Shown: positions 49,857-58,585, numbered from the stretch's first letter. The stretch: 64,000 bases of DNA from Schlegelella_A sp036263655 (GCA_036263655.1 DATAGP010000059.1:1-64000), one strand, 5' to 3'. Program-made: numbers and translations. Notes: generated by a model not told the origin, from the letters alone.

Positions 49857-50657
49857 TCACCTCTGCGGCCGGCAGTCCGCCCGGCCGGACGGCGACGATC
49901 CAGCGCTTCGGGCCAGCGTGTCCAGCCTGGCTCGCAACGCCCGGAGCTCGGGCTTGCCGACCGGCGCGCCCCGGCTGGGCACGGCGACGTCGAAATCGGA
50001 CCACAGCACGTGCGAGATCGCCGCCGCCCAGCCTGCGAAGCTGCCCCCGGATGCGCAGTCCGGCTCCGGATCGCCGGCCGTGTACAGCTCGCCGACCGCC
50101 ATCACGCGGAGGTCGGGAAACAGGACGACGCTGTCGGCACCCGTTCGTCCGCTGCCGACGTGCTCGATCTGGGCCTCGACGTCGCCTGCGCGCAGCAGGT
50201 AATCGGTGTCGTACGCGGTCGGACGCGCCGGCGGGACGCCCAGCGCCGGCGCGGATGCGGCGAGGCGCTGGGCAGCCCGCCGCTGGACGATGACCGGCAC
50301 GCCGGCCTCGAGGAATCGCGCGATGCTGCCCGCCGGGTCGGGCCCGGCCGCCGTCAGGACCAGCGCCTGGACAGGGAGCCTGGGGTCCTTCGCGACGCGA
50401 TGGATCTCGACCATCAGCGACTCGTAGGTTCCGGCGCGATGGGCGTCGACGACGACCAGACCCCGGCTGCCGATCCGCAGCAAGGTCGAGCCTCCCGGGC
50501 CGACGATGCGGTGGAGACCCGGCTTCACCGGTTCGCTGCTGAATGCCGTGGCATCGGCTCCCGCCGGCGTTGCGAGCGGCGACGCGACAGCGGGCATCGA
50601 CGCGAGCAACAGCGACGCGAGGACGACCCTGGCGAGAATCCGCACCGCGTTCCCCAT
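49857..50657 (-). CDS. MBL-fold protein without metal-binding residues
   Basis: A 266-residue secreted protein. The signal peptide is VRILARVVLASLLLASMPAVA. The fold is that of the metallo-beta-lactamase superfamily (VVVDAHRAGTYESL, VQALVLTAAGPDPAGSI, ADSVVLFPDLRVMAVGELYT), but the HxHxDH zinc motif reads T102-A-A-G-P-D-P108 and the later His are absent, so it cannot bind zinc in the normal way. Related MBL-fold proteins are co-encoded with PQQ dehydrogenases, so a non-catalytic helper in that system is possible. It is transcribed toward the TRAP genes and divergent from the methyltransferase at 50.8 kb. The Met at 50657 gives a clean signal peptide; upstream Met codons are possible. Confidence 0.75.
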   Translation of the reverse strand: MGNAVRILARVVLASLLLASMPAVASPLATPAGADATAFSSEPVKPGLHRIVGPGGSTLLRIGSRGLVVVDAHRAGTYESLMVEIHRVAKDPRLPVQALVLTAAGPDPAGSIARFLEAGVPVIVQRRAAQRLAASAPALGVPPARPTAYDTDYLLRAGDVEAQIEHVGSGRTGADSVVLFPDLRVMAVGELYTAGDPEPDCASGGSFAGWAAAISHVLWSDFDVAVPSRGAPVGKPELRALRARLDTLARSAGSSPSGRADCRPQR

Positions 50658-50764
50658 GCTGCCGACGAGTGCACCGCTCGGGGCTACCATGCCCGCCCTC
50701 GAAGCGCCGTGGCTGCCGACACGCAAGCGGCGCTCCTCGACCGCGCACCCGGCTTCGAATTTCC

Positions 50765-52303
50765 ATGCTGTCCAGCCTCGATACGTCCCATGCGGCGCTC
50801 GCCAGGCGCTACGAGGAGATCCCGTACGACGCCCTTCCGCATCGCGCATCGCACCCTGCGCGGCTGGCGAGCGTCGCCGCCCTGGCCGGGCACGCTGCCC
50901 CGGACGTGGAGCACTGCAGCGTCCTCGAGGTCGGCTGCAGCGACGGCTCGAACCTCATCCCCATGGCGGTGGCGCTGCCGGGCGCGCGTTTCGTCGGCTG
51001 CGATCTCTCGGCACCGGGGATCGAGGAAGGTCTGCGGACCATCGCCGCGCTCGGCCTGACGAACATCACGCTCGTCGAAGGCGACCTCGCGGCGCTGGGT
51101 CGCGAGCACGGCGGCTTCGACTACATCGTCGCGCATGGCGTGTATTCGTGGGTGCCGGCGCATGTGCGCGACGCCTTGCTCGCGCTCGCCGAAGAACGCC
51201 TGGCCCCGGCGGGGATCCTCTACGTCAGCTTCAACGTGCTGCCGGGCTGTCGCGTGCGGCAGGCCGTGTGGGACGTCCTGCACCAGCATGTCGACGCCAT
51301 CGAGGACCCGCGCGCTCGACTCCATGCGGCGCGCGAGGTGGCGCGTCTCGTCGGCGAGGCGAGCCCGGCGACACTCGAGTCCGACCAGGCCGTGCGCGCC
51401 GAATTCAGGGCTGTCGCGCAGCGCAGCGACAGCGAGCTCTATCACGACGATCTTGCCGTCCCCAACGAGCCGGTCCTGTTCCATGCCTTCGCCGATCACG
51501 CCGCCCGCCATGGCCTGCGCTACCTCGCCGATGCGGACTTCCCGACCTTGAGCCTGGCCGGGGACGCCAGCCAGCCGCCGGCGTCCCTGTCGACACTCGA
51601 CCCGATAGCCCGCGAGCAGTATCTCGACTTCGTCCGCCTGCGCCGCTTCCGCCAGGCGCTGCTCGTCCGTGTCGACGCACCGTCTGCGCCGGCGGCCGAG
51701 CCGAAACGCCTTCGCCAGCTGCACGTGTCGGCCAGCTGGGAGCTGGCGCGCGGCCCTCTGGCGGGCGCCGTCCACAAGCTGGCGCGCCGGCTCGATCCGG
51801 CATCGGGCGGCGGAGGGGCGATGCGCAAGCTCCTCGATGCGCTGGTCGCGAGCCACCCGGCAACGCTCCCCATTGCTTCGCTCGACCGGCACGTCGATGT
51901 CGGCGCGCTGGCCGCGCGCCTGGACGCGATCCTGCGCGAGGCGTACGAGGCCGGCATCGTCGAGCTGTGGGTCCGCCCGCCGCCGATCACCATCGCCGCG
52001 GCGGACCGACCCCTGGCCAGTCCACTGGCCCGCCTGCAGGCGGGTACACGCGACCGCGTGACGACGCTCCTGCACATGGCCGTCAGCATCGCCGACCGGA
52101 GCGCCTTGCAGCTCCTGCCGCTCGTCGACGGGACGCGCGACCGCGCCGCGCTCGTCGCTGCCGTGCGGGCGCTCGGCATCCAGAAGGACCCGTCGCAGGC
52201 CACCGGCTTCGTCGACTTCGCGCTCGAGAAGTTCGCCCGCCTCGGCCTGCTGATGACGACGACGGCTGATCACGAGACGGGAACCCGAGCCGTCGAAAGC
52301 TGA
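50765..52303 (+). CDS. Class I SAM methyltransferase with methyltransferase regulatory domain
   Basis: A 512-residue two-domain protein. Residues about 20-200 are a Rossmann methyltransferase: motif I VLEVGCSDGSN at 53-63, GCDLSAPGIEE, and GVYSWVPAHVRDALL. The second part (about 215-290) matches the methyltransferase regulatory domain (PF10119-type), followed by about 200 residues ending with a winged-helix-like DRAALVAAVRALGI. Proteins of this build are often found beside O-antigen or secondary-metabolite genes; the substrate is unknown. It is divergent from the MBL-fold gene across 107 bp. Its stop faces the VPLPA-CTERM gene. Confidence 0.85.
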   Translation: MLSSLDTSHAALARRYEEIPYDALPHRASHPARLASVAALAGHAAPDVEHCSVLEVGCSDGSNLIPMAVALPGARFVGCDLSAPGIEEGLRTIAALGLTNITLVEGDLAALGREHGGFDYIVAHGVYSWVPAHVRDALLALAEERLAPAGILYVSFNVLPGCRVRQAVWDVLHQHVDAIEDPRARLHAAREVARLVGEASPATLESDQAVRAEFRAVAQRSDSELYHDDLAVPNEPVLFHAFADHAARHGLRYLADADFPTLSLAGDASQPPASLSTLDPIAREQYLDFVRLRRFRQALLVRVDAPSAPAAEPKRLRQLHVSASWELARGPLAGAVHKLARRLDPASGGGGAMRKLLDALVASHPATLPIASLDRHVDVGALAARLDAILREAYEAGIVELWVRPPPITIAAADRPLASPLARLQAGTRDRVTTLLHMAVSIADRSALQLLPLVDGTRDRAALVAAVRALGIQKDPSQATGFVDFALEKFARLGLLMTTTADHETGTRAVES

Positions 52304-52315
52304 CGGCTCGGCGGC

Positions 52316-53008
52316 TCAGGACGCGGCAGCCATGCCCCGCGTCAGGCGCCTGCGGATGAACGCGACCGGTCCCAGGCCGACCAGGAACAGGATCCACGCT
52401 GCCGGCAGAGGCACGGCGCTGGTGATCGTGACCGACCCGGATGCGAAGGCGTTGCCCGTGCCGGCCGGCGCGAAGCCGGCGTTGGCCTCGCTTCCGAGCG
52501 TCAGGTCGAGCAGGTAGGTCGCTCCCGGCGTCACGCCCCAGGCCCACGAGCCGCTGACGAAGTCCGCGAACACCGTCGTGGCGCCGGTCACCAGCCGGAT
52601 GAACAAGGTGGTCGCGGCGTTGCTCGAGCCGACCTCGAAGGTGAGCGGGGTGAAGTCGACCACCACGAACGGCTGCGCTGCGGGCAACACGAACGACCCC
52701 GCGAAGTGGGCCAGCGCCACGGACGTGGCGATGCCGGTGACCGCGGTGGCGTCGGCCGAGGTCGACAGCAGGCCCGGACCGCCGATCGCTCCCGCGGTCG
52801 CGACGTCCGTCGCCCCGACCGAGTCCGAGCTGGCGAAGATCGGCGTTGCCGACGGCGGGCTCGTCTGCGAGTCGAAGCTCGCCGGCCCGTCCGTGGTCGT
52901 GGCGATGGTCGTGACGTCGAACTGCGGGTTGAGGAAGGTGATTTCGGCGGCCTGGGCGGCGGAAATCGCCACCGTTGCCAGGCACGCGAGCAGGATCTTC
53001 TTGTTCAC
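52316..53008 (-). CDS. VPLPA-CTERM sorting domain protein
   Basis: A 230-residue secreted protein. The signal peptide is MNKKILLACLATVAISAAQA. The body is Ser/Thr/Ala-rich with beta-type strands. The C-terminus has VPLPAAWILFLVGLGPVAF followed by RRRLTRG: a VPLPA motif, a hydrophobic helix and a basic tail, the signal processed by an exosortase. The exosortase gene is not in the window. It lies 70 bp downstream of the PQQ dehydrogenase gene on the same strand, so the two may be co-transcribed and both act in the cell envelope. Confidence 0.88.
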   Translation of the reverse strand: MNKKILLACLATVAISAAQAAEITFLNPQFDVTTIATTTDGPASFDSQTSPPSATPIFASSDSVGATDVATAGAIGGPGLLSTSADATAVTGIATSVALAHFAGSFVLPAAQPFVVVDFTPLTFEVGSSNAATTLFIRLVTGATTVFADFVSGSWAWGVTPGATYLLDLTLGSEANAGFAPAGTGNAFASGSVTITSAVPLPAAWILFLVGLGPVAFIRRRLTRGMAAAS

Positions 53009-53078
53009 TTCGGCTCTCCAGGGTTGAGTTGCAGGAGCGCCGTTGCGGCGCCGGCTTCGGAATCGTGGTTGCGCGGGT

Positions 53079-55769
53079 TCACTTGACGACTCGCACCGTC
53101 GCCGTGGACGTCAGCTGCTTCTGCACGCCGGCATTGGTGAAGTTCGCCGTGACCGCGAGCGGGACGTCGCCCGCCGGCAGGTTGTTGTCGATCAGGGCCT
53201 TGTCGAAGGTGGCGATCAGCGTCTGTCCCGACATGTTCACCGAAACGGCGGGGAAGACGGTCGTCGACAGCGGCGTGGTGATGCGAACGTCCCCGTCGAG
53301 CGTGTAGCCGGCCGGGAGCCTGAAGATCGCCGTGACCGTGCCCTGCACGCTGGTGAAGACGCCGTTGGCCGGCCGCATGTTGAAGAGGCTCGGCACGAAC
53401 TGCAGGGCGCCCGGCAGGTTCTGCGGGACGTGATACGCGATCACCTTGCCGGTGGGACGCGGGTCGGTGCAGTCGTTGAAGAAGTACTCGCCCTCTCTCG
53501 TGAAGGTGTACTGGAACGACTCGCCCGGGTTCAGCCGGCGATTGAAGAGCCCTTCGAAGAACTGCGTCGCGCAGTGCGGCAGCTGGTTCGGGAACTGCGG
53601 GAACTGCGCCGGGCCCGGGTTCAGGAAGGTCACCGTCGTCCCGACCGGCACGCGCATCTGGGTCGGGTTCATCGCGCCCGACGCCGTGAGATCGCGAGCG
53701 TTGGCGGCGTCAGTCGTCCGGCTGGTCCGGGCGAGGTAGATGGTGTTGCCCACCGTGCTGCCTTCGACAGGCGTTCCCGCCACCGGCCGACGCATGTTCA
53801 GGGGCGCCGGCGTCGGCATTTCGCTGCTTCCCGAGGCCGTCTTGAAGCTGCCGCCGAGCTTGAACGCCCACAGCATGTCGCCTTCGGTGATGGAGTTGCC
53901 GTACGGGATGCCGGTGCCGGCCGCGAGCACCGCGACGTATTGATCGCCGCCGATCGTGTACGTCACCGCACCCGAGCTGATCGACGCGCCCGTCTGGAAG
54001 CGCCACAGCTCCTTGCCGCTCATCGCGTCGAGGGCCAGGAAGTTCCCATCGGGCATGCCGATGAACAGCACGTCGCTGCCGGTGATGAGCGGATGCTGGC
54101 CGTGCGCGAGGTCCAGGCCGATGTGGTTGCGCCACGCGACCTGGTTGGTCGACGCGTTGAGCGCGACGACGCCGCCGGTCTGGTACTGGCCGAGCGCGCG
54201 CAGGCCGTTGCCGCCGGCCGCACGATCGTGGGCGACGTTGTTGACGCCGTACGGGATGTAGTAGAGGTTCGTGCGCGGGCTGTAGCCGTGGTTGGACCAG
54301 TCGGCTCCGCCGTTCTGGCTGGTCGTCGACAGGATCGGCAGGTCCCAGTGCGGGTCGTACATGCAGCCGCGGCGATGCGTCGAGCCGTAGTCCGCCGGGT
54401 AGGTGACGAACGGCTTGTCGGCGTTCAGGTAGTTGGGCTCGGTGTAGACGAGCTGGCCCAGGGCGTTCGGCTGGTAGCCGTTGTAGTTGGGCACGCCACG
54501 CCACGGGTTGCCCGGGATGTTGTTCGGGCTGAGCGGCTCCCAGACCACGCATTCCGGAATCCAGAGGCCCTGGACCGGGAAGGGCTGGGTGCCCGGTTGC
54601 GACTGGCGCGAGTCGACCGGCCGCCCTCTCTCGACGACGCCGAGCAGCGACCGCCCGTTGGTCCGGTCGAGCACGAAGGTCATGCTCGACTTGCTGCCGT
54701 AGTAGATGGCCTTGCGCGTCTGCCCGCCGATCTGGACATCCGCCAGCACCGGCGGATGCACGTTGTCCATGTCCCAGATGTCGTGGCGGATCGACTGGAA
54801 GTGCCACTTGTAGGCGCCGGTCTTCAGGTCGAGCGCGACGAGCGTGTCGCCGAAGAGGTTGTCGCCCGGCCGCAGCTCGCCGTCCTGCGAGGAGCGGCAA
54901 CTGCGAACGTTGCCGAAGGTGTAGTACACCATCCGCGTCTCGGGATCGACCGAGGGATGGATCCAGGGTGTCACGCCGCCCGTGAGCGCGCAGCTCAGGC
55001 CGTTCGGCTGCAGCGGCCCCCAGGTCGCTCCGGCGTCGGTGGTGACGCCGTTGACGTCGGTCACGACGCGGCCCGGCTCGGCGCCGCCGTAGAACGACCA
55101 GACGATGCCGCCGTCGCTGCTTCGCACCGCGAAGGCGGCGGCGCGGTTGCCGTCGTTCGCTCCGAGATACAGCATGCCGTCGTGGTAGACCGTCGCGACC
55201 TTCGCGACGTTGCCGAGGCTCTGCTCGTTCGGTCCCGTGGGCTGCGACACCCAGACCTGCGCGCCGGTGTCCTTGTTGAGCGCGACCACGCGGTTGCCGC
55301 TCGCGAGCGTGTAGACCTTGCCGTCGCCTACGGAGACGCCACGGCGCGTGCCGGTCGGCCCGAAGCCGGTGTTGGCGACCGTCGGCTGCCACTTCCACTT
55401 GGTGGCGCCGGTCGCGCCGTCGACCGCGATCACGCCGCCGCTCGGCGTGTCCAGGTAGAGGACCCCGTCGAGGGCGATCGGCGTTGTCTGCTGTCCCGTG
55501 TCCTCGGTCCCCGGGCTCGGCGCCGGCGTCGTGGCGGGCTGCGCCGCGATCCGCGTCATCCAGGCGGCGCCGAGGTTGCTGATGTTCGCCTGCGTGATCT
55601 GCGCCAGCGAGGAATAGCCCTGGTTGGCGAGGTTGCCGCCGACCTTCGGCTGGTCCTTGTCGGCGGGCGTGCAGCACGAGTTCAGATCGGCGGCGGCTCC
55701 GAAGATGACCGTCGGCACCGTCATGGAAGCGACGACGATCAGGGACGAGACGATGGGATTGAATTTCAT
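53079..55769 (-). CDS. PQQ-dependent dehydrogenase fused to cupredoxin-like and Ig-like domains
   Basis: An 896-residue secreted quinoprotein. After a signal peptide (about residues 1-25), residues about 35-660 form the eight-bladed PQQ propeller: NLANQGYSSLAQITQANISNL (first blade), RHDIWDMDNVHPPVLADV (catalytic Asp region), and MPDGNFLALDAMSGKELWRF (last blade). A plastocyanin-like domain follows at about 674-784 (PVGTTVTFLNPGP, HCATQF, GESFQYTFTREGEYFFNDC), but the usual C-x2-H-x4-M copper ligands read C-TDP-RPT, so copper binding is doubtful. The last 112 residues are Ig-like. It lacks the haem domain of type II alcohol dehydrogenases. Substrate unknown. Its promoter carries element C. 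Confidence 0.88.
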   Translation of the reverse strand: MKFNPIVSSLIVVASMTVPTVIFGAAADLNSCCTPADKDQPKVGGNLANQGYSSLAQITQANISNLGAAWMTRIAAQPATTPAPSPGTEDTGQQTTPIALDGVLYLDTPSGGVIAVDGATGATKWKWQPTVANTGFGPTGTRRGVSVGDGKVYTLASGNRVVALNKDTGAQVWVSQPTGPNEQSLGNVAKVATVYHDGMLYLGANDGNRAAAFAVRSSDGGIVWSFYGGAEPGRVVTDVNGVTTDAGATWGPLQPNGLSCALTGGVTPWIHPSVDPETRMVYYTFGNVRSCRSSQDGELRPGDNLFGDTLVALDLKTGAYKWHFQSIRHDIWDMDNVHPPVLADVQIGGQTRKAIYYGSKSSMTFVLDRTNGRSLLGVVERGRPVDSRQSQPGTQPFPVQGLWIPECVVWEPLSPNNIPGNPWRGVPNYNGYQPNALGQLVYTEPNYLNADKPFVTYPADYGSTHRRGCMYDPHWDLPILSTTSQNGGADWSNHGYSPRTNLYYIPYGVNNVAHDRAAGGNGLRALGQYQTGGVVALNASTNQVAWRNHIGLDLAHGQHPLITGSDVLFIGMPDGNFLALDAMSGKELWRFQTGASISSGAVTYTIGGDQYVAVLAAGTGIPYGNSITEGDMLWAFKLGGSFKTASGSSEMPTPAPLNMRRPVAGTPVEGSTVGNTIYLARTSRTTDAANARDLTASGAMNPTQMRVPVGTTVTFLNPGPAQFPQFPNQLPHCATQFFEGLFNRRLNPGESFQYTFTREGEYFFNDCTDPRPTGKVIAYHVPQNLPGALQFVPSLFNMRPANGVFTSVQGTVTAIFRLPAGYTLDGDVRITTPLSTTVFPAVSVNMSGQTLIATFDKALIDNNLPAGDVPLAVTANFTNAGVQKQLTSTATVRVVK

Positions 55770-55953
55770 TGAGCCTCCTCAGGCTTCGCCAGGACCGCTG
55801 GCGGCCCGGATCTGTTCAGGTGGTGTGTCGGCTGCGCGTTGCCGGACGCGAGAGCGCCCGCTGCGCGGGTGCCTTGCATCGGACCGGCAAGAACGCCCGC
55901 AACGCCGAGCGTGGGCCGCGAGCTGTTCGGATCTGGAGCGTCTCCTCGTGTCC

Positions 55954-55978
55954 GTTCTGTGGAATAGAACAGCGTTTT
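55954..55978. promoter_or_regulatory. 25-bp element C (proposed IclR operator), PQQ dehydrogenase promoter
   Basis: GTTCT (55954-55958), 7 bases, AGAAC (55966-55970), AGC, GTTTT (55974-55978). It lies 185 bp upstream of the PQQ dehydrogenase start. From AGAAC onward it is identical over 13 bp with element A. Confidence 0.7.
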
Positions 55979-56038
55979 AAAATCCTAGGGGGCGCAATGC
56001 GGCATGTCAATCGATGTCCGCATAAATTTGCCGAGCGA

Positions 56039-56055
56039 CCCCCGCGATGCGGGGG
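56039..56055 (-). terminator. Hairpin downstream of the IclR gene (distal)
   Basis: CCCCCGC and GCGGGGG, perfect 7-bp arms around GAT. It stands 67 bp beyond the IclR stop on the minus strand. No T-run follows in the direction of transcription, so termination would need Rho. Confidence 0.35.
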
Positions 56056-56091
56056 GCCGCCGAGATGACTCGCTGCTGAGACGTCCTGCCA

Positions 56092-56108
56092 CGAGGCCGC
56101 CGGCCTCG
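56092..56108 (-). terminator. Hairpin downstream of the IclR gene (proximal)
   Basis: CGAGGCCG and CGGCCTCG, perfect 8-bp arms around one base, 14 bp after the IclR stop. No T-run is present. It probably limits read-through toward the PQQ dehydrogenase promoter. Confidence 0.35.
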
Positions 56109-56121
56109 GCGAACAGGCGCG

Positions 56122-56880
56122 CTATCGACGCGCTGCCTTGACTTTCCTGGCGGCGCCGGCCACGCGCGTGAGATTCCATCCGGCCAGCGTGGGATCGTCG
56201 ACCACGCCGCCGAAGGTTCGCGTGAGCTCCTTGGCGTACTTGAACAGCACCGGCACGATCCGCTCGTCGCCGGCTGCTTCGATGCGGTAGCGCGGGCCCG
56301 AGACGCTGAGCGCGCCCACGAGCTGGTTACCGTGGCCGAGCACCGGTGCGGCGTAGGCGGCGGTCTCGGAATCGCGCTCGCCGTGCGAGACGGCGTACAT
56401 CCTGCGACGGATCTCGTCGAAGCGTTCGCCCCGGGCGCCATGGAAGGCGCGCAGCACGTGGCCGGCAGCCCCGACGGTCAGCGGCAGCGAGTCGCCGACG
56501 TGCACCGAGTCGCGCACGGCGCGCGTCGTCTCGACCCGGTGCAGGCAGATCCGCTTGTCGTCGTCGACGATGTAGAACGACGCGCCCTCGTGCAGCTCGG
56601 CGCTGACCTTCTCGAGAACAGGGGGAACGATCTCGGCTGTGCGGAAGTGACGCTGGTACAAGGAGCCGAGGAGCAGCACCTTGGGGCCGAGCCGGTACGA
56701 GCCGTCGGCGCTGCGGAGCACGTAGCCGAACTTCTCGAGCGACTTCAGCAGCCTGAGGACGGTGCTCTTGTAGAGGTCGGTGCGCTTCGAGAGCTCGGCG
56801 AGCGAGACCTTGTCTTCGGTCAGCGCGTCGAGGATCGAGAGGGCCCGATCGACTGCTGCCACGCCGCCCTCTTCACCCAT
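56122..56880 (-). CDS. IclR family transcriptional regulator of the PQQ/ALDH regulon
   Basis: A 252-residue regulator. The HTH spans about residues 8-70 (AVDRALSILDALTEDKVSLA, RTDLYKSTVLRLLKSLEKFG); the effector domain runs about 85-235 (HEGASFYIVDDDKRICLHRVE, GAAGHVLRAF). The recognition helix KSTVLRLLKSLE differs from that of the 23.5-kb IclR protein, which fits a different operator. It is divergent from the ALDH operon across 181 bp that hold element D. I propose it controls the four promoters with the 25-bp element. The start MGEEGG at 56880 gives the normal length; upstream in-frame Met codons would run through element D. Confidence 0.88.
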   Translation of the reverse strand: MGEEGGVAAVDRALSILDALTEDKVSLAELSKRTDLYKSTVLRLLKSLEKFGYVLRSADGSYRLGPKVLLLGSLYQRHFRTAEIVPPVLEKVSAELHEGASFYIVDDDKRICLHRVETTRAVRDSVHVGDSLPLTVGAAGHVLRAFHGARGERFDEIRRRMYAVSHGERDSETAAYAAPVLGHGNQLVGALSVSGPRYRIEAAGDERIVPVLFKYAKELTRTFGGVVDDPTLAGWNLTRVAGAARKVKAARR

Positions 56881-56983
56881 CTGCGCCCCCGCTGCGTCCG
56901 CCCGAGACGCGAAGCGTAGCCGATCCGGCGCCACGCCAGAACGCTCGCGGCCCCCGGCTGGACGGGCGGTGCTCGACGAAATT

Positions 56984-57016
56984 AGAATAGTGTTATGTTG
57001 CACGGAACGGTGTTCC
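56984..57016. promoter_or_regulatory. 25-bp element D plus extra half-element, IclR-ALDH divergent promoter
   Basis: The full element is GTTAT (56992-56996), 7 bases, GGAAC (57004-57008), GGT, GTTCC (57012-57016); the right part is a perfect palindrome. A second, overlapping 13-bp copy AGAATAGTGTTAT begins at 56984, 20 bp before the first. The region lies 46 bp upstream of the ALDH start and 104 bp upstream of the IclR start. Confidence 0.7.
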
Positions 57017-57061
57017 CGGCCGCTCCGGACGGGCATTCCAACGGGTCGGTATCCGAAGATC

Positions 57062-58552
57062 ATGACCAGCCCTGACTCATCGGCTCGCTACGATCACTAC
57101 ATCGACGGTGCCTTCTCGGCGCCGTCGTCCGGCGAGTACCTGCCCACGGAGAACCCCTTCACCGGGGAGGTGTGGGCCTCGATCGCCCGCGGCTCGCGCG
57201 CCGATGCCGAGAAGGCCGTCGAGGCCGCCCAGCGGGCCTTCGTCTCCGGGGCGTGGCCGGAGCTGACGCCTTCCGAGCGCGGCCGGATGCTGTGGCGGCT
57301 CGGCGATCTGGTCGCCGCCAATGCGCCTCGCCTGGCCGAGATCGAGCAGCGCGACAACGGCAAGCTCGCCACCGAGGTGGTCTCGCAAGTCCGCTACATG
57401 GCCGACTACTTCCGCTATTACGCCGGCCTCGCCGACAAGGTGCAGAGCGCCGTCATCCCGAGCGACAAGAAGGGCGTGTTCGCGTACACCAAGTACGAGC
57501 CGAAGGGCGTGGTCGCCATCATCACCCCGTGGAACTCGCCGCTGACGCTGACCAGCTGGAAGCTGGCGCCGGCGCTGGCCGCGGGCTGCACCGCCGTCAT
57601 CAAGCCCTCGGAGTTCACGTCCGCGTCGATGCTCGAGCTGGCGAAGCTGTTCACCGAGGCGGGCTTTCCGAACGGGGTGGTCAACGTCGTCACCGGGCTC
57701 GGGCCCGAGGTGGGCGAGCCGCTGGTCACGCACCCGCACGTCGCCCACATCGGCTTCACCGGCGGCTCGCTGGCCGGGCGCAAGATCTACGAGCTGGCGG
57801 CACGCAACTTCAAGACCGTCACCCTCGAGCTCGGCGGCAAGTCGCCGAACATCGTCTTCGACGACGCCGACCTGGAGCAGGCGGTCAAGGGCGCGGTGTC
57901 CGGCATCTTCGCCGCCGCCGGACAGAGCTGCCAGGCCGGATCGCGCCTGCTGGTGCAGCGCTCGATCCACGACAGGTTCGTGGCCATGCTGGTCGACTTC
58001 ATGCGCGACGTCCGCCTGGGCGACCCGAGCCGGCCCGAGACGCAGATCGGCCCGATCGCGACCCGCCCGCAGTTCAAGAAAGTGCTCTCGTACATCGACA
58101 TCGCCAAGGACGAGGGCGCCACCTGCGTCCTCGGCGGCAGGGCGCGGCCCGATCTCGGCGCCGGCCAGTTCATCGAGCCGACGATCTTCACGAACGTGCG
58201 CAACGACATGCGCATCGCCCAGGAGGAAGTGTTCGGCCCGGTGCTCGCGGTCATTCCCTTCGACGACGAGGCCGATGCCATCCGCATCGGCAACGACGTC
58301 GCCTACGGCCTCGCCGCCGCGGTCTGGACGCGCGACCTGCGCCGGGCCATGACGATGGTCGACAAGCTCCAGGCCGGCACGGTCTGGGTCAACAACTACC
58401 GGGCGACGAGCTTCACCTCCCCGTTCGGCGGCTACAAGGAGTCGGGCATCGGGCGCGAGTCCGGCACCGAGGCGATCAAGGAGTACCTGCACACGAAGTC
58501 GGTGTGGATCTCCTCCGATCTCGACGTGCCGAACCCCTTCGTCAGGCGCTGA
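57062..58552 (+). CDS. NAD(P)-dependent aldehyde dehydrogenase
   Basis: A 496-residue ALDH. The catalytic Cys290 is in GQSCQAGSR and the base Glu256 in LELGGKSPN; the oxyanion Asn158 is in TPWNSP and the cofactor loop GFTGGSLAGR is at about 231-240. It oxidises an aldehyde to the carboxylic acid in the cytoplasm, plausibly the product of the PQQ dehydrogenase. The nearest named relatives would be betaine-aldehyde or 5-carboxymethyl-2-hydroxymuconate semialdehyde types, but the substrate is not evident. It heads an operon with the CoA-transferase, lyase and ThDP enzyme; element D stands 46 bp before the start. Confidence 0.92.
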   Translation: MTSPDSSARYDHYIDGAFSAPSSGEYLPTENPFTGEVWASIARGSRADAEKAVEAAQRAFVSGAWPELTPSERGRMLWRLGDLVAANAPRLAEIEQRDNGKLATEVVSQVRYMADYFRYYAGLADKVQSAVIPSDKKGVFAYTKYEPKGVVAIITPWNSPLTLTSWKLAPALAAGCTAVIKPSEFTSASMLELAKLFTEAGFPNGVVNVVTGLGPEVGEPLVTHPHVAHIGFTGGSLAGRKIYELAARNFKTVTLELGGKSPNIVFDDADLEQAVKGAVSGIFAAAGQSCQAGSRLLVQRSIHDRFVAMLVDFMRDVRLGDPSRPETQIGPIATRPQFKKVLSYIDIAKDEGATCVLGGRARPDLGAGQFIEPTIFTNVRNDMRIAQEEVFGPVLAVIPFDDEADAIRIGNDVAYGLAAAVWTRDLRRAMTMVDKLQAGTVWVNNYRATSFTSPFGGYKESGIGRESGTEAIKEYLHTKSVWISSDLDVPNPFVRR

Positions 58553-58585
58553 GCTTCGCGTCCGGTGTCCGAGGCCTCACCTTCG

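Larger units (their letters stand above)
55770..56121. other. 352-bp intergenic region between PQQ dehydrogenase and IclR genes
   Basis: Both flanking genes are on the minus strand, so this is the PQQ dehydrogenase promoter and the end of the IclR transcript. I see the 25-bp element C (55954-55978), an A/T-rich stretch after it (GTTTTAAAATCCTAG), and two hairpins nearer the IclR gene (56039-56055 and 56092-56108). No open reading frame with a recognisable product lies here. Confidence 0.6.

Noticed and set aside
53043..55772. Long plus-strand open frame covering the PQQ dehydrogenase gene
   Set aside because: Low-complexity Arg/Val/His text without motifs; the minus strand encodes a clear quinoprotein with signal peptide over the same bases.
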